Source of the DNA: Bacilli bacterium
Lineage (GTDB): Bacteria > Bacillota_I > Bacilli_A > RF39 > UBA660
Reading direction: 5' to 3'
DNA: 52,502 bases
Assembly: GCA_017434825.1 (NCBI GenBank)
Contig: JAFSGC010000010.1
Coordinates: 1 to 52,502, forward strand
Positions 45,606-52,502 of the stretch are shown here, in pieces; position 1 is the first letter of the stretch; every line of letters starts with the position of its first letter. The notes beneath the pieces are model-generated. The model was not told the DNA's origin and searched no databases. It saw only the letters and a list, made by a program, of their open reading frames with translations. Position numbers and translations under genes: made by a program.

Positions 45606-45640
45606 GCAAATAAAAAAAGACTTTATTAAAAAGTCCTTTC
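45606..45640 (-). terminator. Terminator of the YfcC-type carrier gene
   Basis: On the minus strand GGACTTT/AAAGTC with a small loop and eight T, in the 95-bp gap before the ClpC-like gene. Confidence 0.7.
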
Positions 45641-45653
45641 TTAATATAAATCT

Positions 45654-47123
45654 TTAAGCGTATGTAACAATTGTTGCTAATACTAATACAACAACTACCA
45701 TAGCTACAAAGAATTTCCAAATATACTTAAACCATGATTTGTAATCTATCTTCAAGTATGATAATCCTAATAATAAGATACCACTTGTAGGAATAAATAA
45801 TTGAACTAATCCATAAGTACTTACATATAATGTATGAACTAAATCGAAATTAGCAGCATAACCTTTAGTTATGGCTGTTCCTACAATGTATGCTGAATAT
45901 CCTAAGTCAGCATGGAAAATAGATGTTACAAATGCTGTTATTGCAGTAATAAATGGATTAAATTTATCAGTTAAACTAAATGCCCATTCAGTAATATAAG
46001 CCATAAATGGTGACATATATGAAATAATAAATAACACATATGTTAATACAAATAAGCAAACTGGTTTAACCATTTTAATAATGCCTTCGCTAAATGATTC
46101 TGCAAATTCAGCACCCTTAATTCCATTCATTAATTTAATTACTAAAGTAACAATTAATAAAATAGTAATTAAAGAAGAAAGTTCATAAGCTCCTAAAGCA
46201 GTAGCATTACTTCCTAAAATATGACTGAAAATTTCAAAATCACCAATTGCTAAGTCAGTTAACCATGTATGGAACTTAGTGAAGCAATCAATACCGAAGC
46301 TTGTTTCCCATCCTACATATCCTAGAATAACTATAACAAATAAGAATGAGAATACTACAATGCTTGGCCATACTTTTACATTACCTTTAACTTCTTCAAC
46401 TGGATATAAATCAGCTTCAAGTTCAGCAGAACGATTCTTTTTATATTTAACAATACGAAGAACGTTGAAGATAATAAATAGTATTAATGCAATTCCACCA
46501 ATGATTACACGATGAGTCATACCTACTGTTACATCAGTTACACTTAAGTAACTATTCCACCAATATAGACCATCAGTTCCATAAGTAGCTGCTAAAGTAC
46601 CTACTAAAATTGATCCAAAAGTTAATCCCATTGCAGTAATTTTATCAAACTTAGCATTTAATAAAACTGAAATTAGGAATGGAACAAATGCTAATAGTAC
46701 AAATGGAGTTTTAAGAATAGATGTTAAAACAACAAATGATACTATCATTATAATAGCAGTTAATACTTCTCTTCCCTTGATTGATTTAGCAAATCTTTTA
46801 ACTAAAGCTTGATAACTTTTAGTTTTAGAAATTACACCATAGAATCCGCCAAGAGTTAGTAAATAGATAATAGTAGTTAAGCAAAAATATACTCCATAAT
46901 ATAAAATAGTCGGAATATCATTTAAGCCAATACGTTTCATTGCGTATTCATAGAAAGTTCCTTCTTGAAAATATCCATAAGGAATAACCCAAGTAAAACA
47001 GAATGCTATGAAGATTGCAATGCCAATCCATTTAAATAAATCACTATTTTTTGATTTACAAGTTAATACTGCTAAAAATGCAGCTACGGCTAATACAATA
47101 ATAACGCCAATAACAATTCCCAT
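45654..47123 (-). CDS. YfcC/DcuC-type membrane carrier
   Basis: 489 aa, about twelve membrane helices, with a large hydrophilic loop near residues 230-255 (RIVKYKKNRSAELEADLYP). Overall hydrophobic pattern and TPFVLLAFVPFLISVLLNAKF, PTSGILLLGLSYLKI fit the YfcC/DcuC-like family, whose members carry C4-dicarboxylates or amino acids. The substrate cannot be told from sequence. No ribosome site problem: AGGAGGTAG lies 8 bases before the ATG. Confidence 0.65.
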   Translation of the reverse strand: MGIVIGVIIVLAVAAFLAVLTCKSKNSDLFKWIGIAIFIAFCFTWVIPYGYFQEGTFYEYAMKRIGLNDIPTILYYGVYFCLTTIIYLLTLGGFYGVISKTKSYQALVKRFAKSIKGREVLTAIIMIVSFVVLTSILKTPFVLLAFVPFLISVLLNAKFDKITAMGLTFGSILVGTLAATYGTDGLYWWNSYLSVTDVTVGMTHRVIIGGIALILFIIFNVLRIVKYKKNRSAELEADLYPVEEVKGNVKVWPSIVVFSFLFVIVILGYVGWETSFGIDCFTKFHTWLTDLAIGDFEIFSHILGSNATALGAYELSSLITILLIVTLVIKLMNGIKGAEFAESFSEGIIKMVKPVCLFVLTYVLFIISYMSPFMAYITEWAFSLTDKFNPFITAITAFVTSIFHADLGYSAYIVGTAITKGYAANFDLVHTLYVSTYGLVQLFIPTSGILLLGLSYLKIDYKSWFKYIWKFFVAMVVVVLVLATIVTYA

Positions 47124-47164
47124 ATTCTACCTCCTTATCCAAATTATAACATTCAGCAAATAAA

Positions 47165-47195
47165 AAAAAAAGCATAAGTAGCTTTTTTTATGTGA
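47165..47195 (-). terminator. Terminator of lysS
   Basis: A short AAAGC/GCTTT stem with ten T on the minus strand. The stem is weak but the T run is long. Confidence 0.5.
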
Positions 47196-47203
47196 AAATT
47201 AGG

Positions 47204-48688
47204 TTATTTTAAGGTTTTCATAGTTGGGAATAAAATAACTTCTCTAATTGTTTCTTGTTCAGTAAATAACATACATAAACGATCAATTCCATACCCAATA
47301 CCACCTGCTGGAGGCATACCATATTCTAAAGCTTCAATGAAATCCATGTCGATGTCATTAGCTTCATCATTTCCTAAATCTCTTTCTTTTAATTGATCTT
47401 CGAATCTTTCTAATTGATCAATTGGATCATTTAATTCTGTATATGCATTAGCAAATTCTTTTCCACCAATAAATAATTCAAAACGATCTACAAAACGAGG
47501 ATCTTCTGGATTTCTCTTAGTAAGTGGTGAAATTTCTACCGGATGACCATATAAGAATGTTGGTTGAATTAAAGTTTCTTCTACATACTTTTCAAAGAAT
47601 AAATTAATGATATGACCAACAGATTTTTCGTGTTCTTCAACTGGAATATGGTGTTCTTCAGCTAAATGTAACGCTTCATTAACATCATCAATAGCTTTAA
47701 AATCAATTCCTGTTTGTTCCTTGATAGCATCAGTCATACTAACTCTTTTCCAAGGGCCTTCTAAATTAATTTCGTTGCCGCACCAATTATATGTCATTTT
47801 ACCTACAACATCTCTGGCAATAGTTTGGAACATATTTTCAGTTAAATCCATCATACCTTCCAAATCAGAATATGCTAAATAAGCTTCCATTAATGTAAAT
47901 TCAGGATTATGTTTAGGGTCCATACCTTCATTTCTAAATACACGACCTATTTCATATACCGCTTCCATACCACCAACTAATAATCTTTTTAATGGTAATT
48001 CTAATGCAATACGTAAATACATATCCATATCTTGAGTATTATGATGTGTAACAAATGGACGAGCTGAAGCTCCAGTTAAAAGTGTTGTCAAAATTGGAGT
48101 TTCTACTTCAGTAAATCCTCTTCCATCCATAAAATTTTGAATACATCTAATAATCTTAGGACGCATAAAAGCAACATTTCTTGCTTCTTCATTCATAATT
48201 AAGTCAACATAACGTCTTCTATATCTTTCTTCCGTATCTGTTAAACCATGGAACTTTTCAGGAAGAGGTCTTAAAGCCTTAACTAAATGAGTATATTCTA
48301 AACATTTAATTGTAATTTCTCCTGTATTAGTTTTCATAATTTTACCAGTAACCCCAACAATGTCACCAATATCAGCAGATTTAAATAATGTATATACTTC
48401 TTCTCCTACATCATTAATAGAAATATAGATTTGAATATTTCCTGTTTTATCTTTAATCGTAAAGAATGATGCTTTACCCATTTTTCGGATAAACATAATT
48501 CTACCTGCTACAGTAGTTGTAGCATCTAACGCGTCAAATTCATCATGTGAAACATCTTGATATTTTTCCTTAATATCTTTTGCGAAATCAGTTCTGTCGA
48601 AACGTTGCCCAAAAGGATCAATACCAAGTGAGCGAATATTTTCAGCTTTTTCTCTACGAACTAATTCTTGTTCTGTAAATTCTCTCAT
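47204..48688 (-). CDS. lysS: Lysyl-tRNA synthetase, class II
   Basis: 494 aa. I start it at the ATG at 48688, 5 bases after CAGGTGAG, over the GTG at 48697 that overlaps that site. An OB-fold anticodon-binding domain (FIRKMGKASFFTIKDKTGNIQIYI), then class II motifs FTEVETPILT, RIALELPLKRLLVGGMEAVYEIGRVFRNEGMD (motif 2 FRNE), and GGIGYGIDRL (motif 3). It charges tRNA-Lys. No T-box leader: the preceding gap is only about 70 bp. Confidence 0.95.
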   Translation of the reverse strand: MREFTEQELVRREKAENIRSLGIDPFGQRFDRTDFAKDIKEKYQDVSHDEFDALDATTTVAGRIMFIRKMGKASFFTIKDKTGNIQIYISINDVGEEVYTLFKSADIGDIVGVTGKIMKTNTGEITIKCLEYTHLVKALRPLPEKFHGLTDTEERYRRRYVDLIMNEEARNVAFMRPKIIRCIQNFMDGRGFTEVETPILTTLLTGASARPFVTHHNTQDMDMYLRIALELPLKRLLVGGMEAVYEIGRVFRNEGMDPKHNPEFTLMEAYLAYSDLEGMMDLTENMFQTIARDVVGKMTYNWCGNEINLEGPWKRVSMTDAIKEQTGIDFKAIDDVNEALHLAEEHHIPVEEHEKSVGHIINLFFEKYVEETLIQPTFLYGHPVEISPLTKRNPEDPRFVDRFELFIGGKEFANAYTELNDPIDQLERFEDQLKERDLGNDEANDIDMDFIEALEYGMPPAGGIGYGIDRLCMLFTEQETIREVILFPTMKTLK

Positions 48689-48715
48689 TTTTCTCACCTG
48701 CGCCTATTTTATCAC

Positions 48716-48750
48716 AAAAAAAAGCTATTAGGAATACCTAACAGCTAATT
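48716..48750 (-). terminator. Terminator of the NPNTG surface gene
   Basis: On the minus strand AGCTGTTAGG/CCTAATAGCT with a TATT loop and one mismatch, followed by a seven-T run. Confidence 0.8.
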
Positions 48751-48758
48751 TTCAAAAA

Positions 48759-49295
48759 TTATATTCTATGTAAAGCAGATTTTTTCTTAGTTACAAAATA
48801 TACACCAGCAGCTAATACTAAACCGCCAACGATATAAGCATATGGAACTTCAGCACCAGTGTTTGGATTAATTTTACCTTTAGCGCCTTTGAATTCATAC
48901 TCGATCATACAATCTTTATCAGCAGCATTTTTTGTAGCTTTTAAAACCAATGATCCTACTTCAATTTCTTTGCCTTTAGCGCCTTCTGGGCTTTCAAATT
49001 TACAAACTACTGTATTGTTTCCTTTATCAGTTTGACTAGCAACAAATTCACCTGCATCTCCACATTTGAATTCAGTTATAGCACTACCATAAGTAAATGA
49101 TATTTCTACTTCTTCTACTAACTCATCTCCTGTAGATACAACTGATACTTTATAATCTTTGTTTACAGTCGTTTTATCTGTATTTTCTGTAGTTTTCCCT
49201 TCTGTAATTTTAATTGTTAATGCAGCACCAACAGCAAATGGAGCTACTAACAATAGCGCTAGAACCAATAAGTACATCATCGCTTTTTTCATCAT
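48759..49295 (-). CDS. Secreted cohesin-like protein with NPNTG cell-wall sorting signal
   Basis: 178 aa from the ATG at 49295 (AGGAG 7 bases before it). Signal peptide (about residues 1-26, ending VGA-A). A strand-rich module of about 110 residues with a YKVSVVSTGDELVEEVEISF pattern like cohesin/Hemophore-type beta sandwiches and two Cys pairs. The C-terminus is a sorting signal: INPNTGAEVPYAY, a hydrophobic stretch IVGGLVLAAGVYFVT and a Lys tail. NPxTG motifs are cut by certain class B sortases, and one is encoded 120 bp away, divergent. This is the only such substrate found in the window. Confidence 0.8.
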   Translation of the reverse strand: MMKKAMMYLLVLALLLVAPFAVGAALTIKITEGKTTENTDKTTVNKDYKVSVVSTGDELVEEVEISFTYGSAITEFKCGDAGEFVASQTDKGNNTVVCKFESPEGAKGKEIEVGSLVLKATKNAADKDCMIEYEFKGAKGKINPNTGAEVPYAYIVGGLVLAAGVYFVTKKKSALHRI

Positions 49296-49324
49296 CAACA
49301 CTCTCCTATCTTTATTATGTCTTT

Positions 49325-49351
49325 ATTATATCATAAAATTCTCAAAATCAA
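49325..49351 (-). promoter_or_regulatory. Promoter of the NPNTG surface gene
   Basis: Minus strand: TTGATT (49346-49351), 15-bp spacer, and an extended -10 TGATATAAT ending at 49325. The spacer is short, but the TG extension can compensate. Confidence 0.5.
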
Positions 49352-49421
49352 TATAAAATTAAAAAAAATATACTAAATGCTGTAAAGGTGTGTTATCATA
49401 ATATAGTAAGGTGGTTAGCTA

Positions 49422-50978
49422 ATGAAGATTCTAGTAAAGATTAAAGACGATCGACTATCTTTTTATAATAAGAAAAAATTAAACACTGAATACAAAAATA
49501 TGCTTAACACCAATGTAATAAGTAATGATGAATTAGTATTTAGTGATGAATATATTAAAGAAAACTATAAAATTATAGCTACTTTTTTAAGTGAACTTGT
49601 AAAAACATATAATTTAACTACTCTATCATTTCAAAACTTTGAAGTGGCAGCTTTATTTTTTCCTATTGTAAATAAAATAAAACACATATCTATAATTAAC
49701 TTTGAATCAGATGAAGTATTACCATATAAATTTTGTGAAAAGTTACTGAAATGCTCTACTATTAAATTTGTAAGTGCCCAGTACATTCCCCCATATATGT
49801 TTGAACAATTAGATAAATATGGAATAATTCCAGAATCAAGAAACGAAATATTATTTACATCATACTTTATGGAATTAAATGGACTTTCAACATACTCTTC
49901 TTTATTTTATAAATTTACAGTTTATCTTGATTTTCCTTTAAATGAAGATGATATAAAAGACTTTAAAACATTTTGTAAGATAAATAGACATGTTAAATCA
50001 ATTCATATTAATAATCCAAATAAGTTTAATCTCGAAGAAATTATTTATATTTTAAAAGAATATAAACATCGAAATGTAAAAATTTATATTCATGGAGATA
50101 ATCTATCACCTGAACTTCTTGATTATTTAAAGAAACATCATAAAAACATCAAGAAAAAATATAAGATATTCTTAAAGCTATCATATAGTAAGAAGTTTAT
50201 CCAAGAAAATATTGCTAGAGAAACCAATAATAATATTTTAAGAATGTGCGGATTATTGATGCTTGCAATGGCACTATTCTCTATCGGATTCATATTCTTT
50301 GATAATTATCAATCAATGAAACAAGTAGCTCAAATCCAAAAAGAAATCGAAGAAGTTATTATTGCTACCAATCCTGAAGAAATTATTGAAAATCTTGAAA
50401 CAAATGACAAAGTCATTGTAAACAACTATATTGCTTCTCTAACATCTATTAATCCTGATGCTGTAGGTTGGTTAAAAGTTAATAATACAAATATTGACTA
50501 TGCTATTCTTCAGTCAAATGATAACGAATATTATTTAAACCATAATATATATAACCAAGATGACCCAACCGGTTGGTTGTTCTTGGACTATGAAAACAAC
50601 GCAGATGAAGTTGATGACAACACCATTATTTATGGACACAATCGATTAATTAATGGTGTAATGTTTGGTACATTAAATAGAACTCTATATAAAAGTTGGT
50701 ACACTAATCCAGAAAATCAAATAATCAGTTATGAAACTATGTATGGATCATATAAATATAAAATATTCTCTATATATGTTGTCCCTACTACCAGCGATTA
50801 TATTATGACTTCATTTGAGACTCCTGAAGATAAATTAAAATTTCTAGATACCATAAAATCACGAAGTATTCATAATTTTGGAATCGAATTAGATTTAAAC
50901 AGTAAAGTTCTTACTCTATCTACATGTCAAAGTGATACAAGTCGTTTAGTAGTTCATGGGGTTTTAATCGAAGAATAA
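49422..50978 (+). CDS. Class B sortase with large N-terminal cytoplasmic domain
   Basis: 518 aa, twice the usual 200-250. Residues 1-270 are soluble, without signal, and lie before the single membrane segment (about 273-293), so they should be in the cytoplasm. They show short strands at about 20-35 residue steps (LTTLSFQN, IKHISIINFES, TIKFVSAQY, VKSIHINNPN, VKIYIHGDN), suggesting an LRR-like solenoid. A helical linker (about 295-340) leads to the sortase domain: VGWLKVNNTNIDYAI, catalytic His406 in YGHN, Cys502 in TLSTC and Arg508 in TSRLVVHG, complete. It would link surface proteins to the wall. AAGGTGG ribosome site. Divergent from the NPNTG protein, a likely substrate. Confidence 0.87.
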   Translation: MKILVKIKDDRLSFYNKKKLNTEYKNMLNTNVISNDELVFSDEYIKENYKIIATFLSELVKTYNLTTLSFQNFEVAALFFPIVNKIKHISIINFESDEVLPYKFCEKLLKCSTIKFVSAQYIPPYMFEQLDKYGIIPESRNEILFTSYFMELNGLSTYSSLFYKFTVYLDFPLNEDDIKDFKTFCKINRHVKSIHINNPNKFNLEEIIYILKEYKHRNVKIYIHGDNLSPELLDYLKKHHKNIKKKYKIFLKLSYSKKFIQENIARETNNNILRMCGLLMLAMALFSIGFIFFDNYQSMKQVAQIQKEIEEVIIATNPEEIIENLETNDKVIVNNYIASLTSINPDAVGWLKVNNTNIDYAILQSNDNEYYLNHNIYNQDDPTGWLFLDYENNADEVDDNTIIYGHNRLINGVMFGTLNRTLYKSWYTNPENQIISYETMYGSYKYKIFSIYVVPTTSDYIMTSFETPEDKLKFLDTIKSRSIHNFGIELDLNSKVLTLSTCQSDTSRLVVHGVLIEE

Positions 50979-52019
50979 TTGATTATCTAATAATCTTTGA
51001 TCATTCGGATTCATAGATATTGCTATTAAATTATACTTTTTAGCAATATCTTTTTTATTGAGATAATATGAACATATTGCATATAAATCATATATTCGAT
51101 AATCCCAGGCATAGTTTTCATTAATATAGGTTTTACTCTTATCAGTAATCATAAATGCCTTATCCAACTGTGATATGGCTTTTTTATATTCCTTTAATTC
51201 ATAATACAAATATGCTAGTTCTACATATCCCTCTCTTAAATATGGAGCTTCTTCTATCGCCATTGTATACCATAATAGAGCTTCTTCATAATAACCTAAC
51301 GCCTTATAACTTCGAGCTATATATCTCATAGAAGCTGCTCTTTCATCTTTCCAAGTAGCAGTCTTTAACTTTAAATGTTTATGTAGCATCTCTATGCATT
51401 TTAAATGTTCATTATAATACATATATTCTCTTCCCAAATAATGAACATTTCGGTCATCTTCAGGATCTTCTTTTACACTAAGCTCTAAAAGCGGTAAATA
51501 GCTTCCGCGATTTTTGGTAAAATCTTGATAATGATTTAATACTATATCCTCTATAATTAATTCTTTTTCTTCTTTTAAAGGAGTTAGTACTTCATGTACA
51601 GGATGAGTCCAGACATAATCTTTTGTATGAATTTTATTTAAATAAAATACTGTCGCAGGATTACCATTTTGATCAAAAGACCAATTATAGTTGTATCTTA
51701 CCCGTGTATATTCTTTGCTATAATTATCTTCTAATATTTTTCTCCAACCAGGTACAAACCTTTCATCTAAATCAGTACACACATAAAGATCAGTATCATT
51801 AGGAACTAATTCCAAAGATTTATTTCTAGCAACATCAAATCTCCAAGGAGTTATTATTTCTGCTTTAACATTAACGCCTTTATCTATAAGTTTTTTTACT
51901 GTGTTATCTGTTGACCCAGTATCAAGCACATATATTTCATCAGCTTCACTCATACTTTCTACCCAATCATCCACATTATTTTCTTCATTTTTACATATTG
52001 CATAAACGCAAATTTTCAT
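50964..52019 (-). CDS. Family 2 glycosyltransferase with TPR repeats
   Basis: 351 aa. GT-A fold at residues 1-200: ICVYAICKNEENNVDDWV, YVLDTGSTDNTV and a metal-binding DxD (CTDLDER). The C-terminal 150 residues are TPR-like helix pairs (MRYIARSYKALGYYEEALLWYTMAIEEAPYLREG, then LAYLYYELKEYKKAISQLDKA). It likely adds a sugar to a protein or polymer in the cytoplasm. It overlaps the sortase end by 15 bases and is divergent from the collagen-like gene, so exosporium glycosylation is a reasonable inference. Confidence 0.85.
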   Translation of the reverse strand: MKICVYAICKNEENNVDDWVESMSEADEIYVLDTGSTDNTVKKLIDKGVNVKAEIITPWRFDVARNKSLELVPNDTDLYVCTDLDERFVPGWRKILEDNYSKEYTRVRYNYNWSFDQNGNPATVFYLNKIHTKDYVWTHPVHEVLTPLKEEKELIIEDIVLNHYQDFTKNRGSYLPLLELSVKEDPEDDRNVHYLGREYMYYNEHLKCIEMLHKHLKLKTATWKDERAASMRYIARSYKALGYYEEALLWYTMAIEEAPYLREGYVELAYLYYELKEYKKAISQLDKAFMITDKSKTYINENYAWDYRIYDLYAICSYYLNKKDIAKKYNLIAISMNPNDQRLLDNQLFFD

Positions 52020-52145
52020 AATTCACCTCTACGTTATCATATGTTAAAAACAAATAGTCCATCATTTAATGAGCCTATAATATGCAAAAATAATGAAAAT
52101 GATACATATTTGGGACAAATGACATAATTCATAAAATCTATTTCA

Positions 52146-52154
52146 CATAGAATA
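52146..52154 (+). promoter_or_regulatory. Possible SigK-type -10 element for the collagen-like gene
   Basis: CATAGAATA fits the mother-cell SigK -10 consensus CATANNNTA, 17 bp before the ATG. A -35 AC at the right distance is not clear. The assignment rests partly on exosporium genes being SigK-dependent in Bacillus and sigK being present here. Confidence 0.35.
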
Positions 52155-52170
52155 CTATGGAGGTAAAATA

Positions 52171-52502
52171 ATGAATAATAATATTGAACGAGCAATTGCC
52201 TATATAAATAAAAATAGACCTAATTGCCCAACCACGTGTTGCTGTTGCTACGGTCCTACTGGACCTACGGGACCAACAGGGCCTGCTGGTGGTCCTATCG
52301 GACCTACAGGAGCTACTGGCGCTACAGGCCCCACTGGACCTACAGGTCCTACCGGAGCTACTGGACCAATTGGACCTCAGGGTATTACCGGAGAAATTGG
52401 AGCCACTGGTCCTACTGGACCTACAGGGGCTACTGGTGCCACTGGACCGATTGGACCTCAAGGTATTACCGGAGAAATTGGAGCCACTGGTCCTACTGGA
52501 CC
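52171..52502 (+). CDS. BclA-like collagen-repeat spore surface protein (partial, runs off the window)
   Basis: The ATG at 52171 has a GGAGG ribosome site 7 bases before it. About 110 codons are visible. An N-terminal leader [19 protein letters not shown] is followed by four consecutive Cys (TCCCCYG) and then uninterrupted Gly-X-Y triplets, mostly GPT, GAT, GPI and GPQ, with the imperfect [10 protein letters not shown] block. These are typical of BclA-type exosporium collagen-like proteins of Bacillus. The first triplets are followed by an 81-bp near-repeat (copies at 52360 and 52441, 27 residues, nine triplets). The C-terminal trimerising domain lies beyond the window. The opposite strand has an artefactual Ser/Arg-rich frame. 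Confidence 0.87.
   Translation, partial: MNNNIERAIAYINKNRPNCPTTCCCCYGPTGPTGPTGPAGGPIGPTGATGATGPTGPTGPTGATGPIGPQGITGEIGATGPTGPTGATGATGPIGPQGITGEIGATGPTG

Noticed and set aside
52138-52461. A Ser/Arg-rich open frame on the minus strand at the window end
   Set aside because: It is the antisense image of the Gly-X-Y triplets of the collagen-like gene and has no ribosome site of its own.

Overview
The window is an AT-rich chromosomal segment, densely coded on both strands, from a spore-forming low-GC Gram-positive bacterium. Sporulation markers are spread along it: a complete gerA-gerC-gerB germinant-receptor operon (11.7-15.1 kb), sigK (15.9 kb), cotE (18.8 kb), two tiny YjcZ-like membrane proteins (23.8-24.1 kb) and the start of a BclA-like collagen-repeat spore surface protein (52.2 kb). 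EzrA, a class B sortase, an NPNTG-anchored surface protein, a lipoprotein foldase and a ClpC homologue fit a Bacilli-type Firmicute. The LamG-like repeat surface protein and the overall style suggest an uncultured gut lineage (Erysipelotrichia/RF39/RFN20-like). That placement is inference.

Layout. 0-6.4 kb: a large membrane-anchored LamG-like repeat protein bracketed by near-identical 46-bp repeats, then a two-gene operon of membrane-anchored proteins, the second with many Cys-rich CPxGYT repeats. 6.4-11.7 kb (minus): two FAD oxidoreductases, a small membrane protein, L-lactate dehydrogenase and a 23S rRNA uracil methyltransferase. 11.7-20.3 kb: germination operon, RNHCP zinc-ribbon protein, sigK, an unknown membrane protein with a small DUF1292-like partner, khpA-rpsP, cotE and a kinase-fold protein. 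20.4-25.2 kb: HerA-like ATPase, HIT protein, CapA-like phosphoesterase, YjcZ-like genes, PrsA. 25.2-33.0 kb (minus): recX-nrnA with a small unknown gene, ackA, thiI with its cysteine desulfurase, and ezrA.

33.0-39.3 kb: tRNA-Arg(ACG) and tRNA-Pro(TGG), each with its own promoter, a lipoprotein, proS, three tandem genes of one small membrane-protein family, and mgtE. 39.3-48.7 kb: Fic protein, P2-type Ca-ATPase, nucleoside hydrolase, a ClpC homologue whose second AAA+ module is degenerate and truncated, a YfcC/DcuC-type carrier and lysS. 48.7-52.5 kb: an NPNTG surface protein divergent from a class B sortase that carries a large extra N-terminal domain, then a TPR-glycosyltransferase divergent from the collagen-like gene.

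The strongest candidates for something undescribed are the sortase with its fused cytoplasmic domain and adjacent NPNTG substrate, the ClpC-like protein with a decayed D2 that still keeps a ClpP-docking-like GF loop, the repeat-bracketed surface-protein cassette, and the three-gene GEFKSFL family. Many genes here end inside their own terminator hairpins, a sign of a tightly packed genome.
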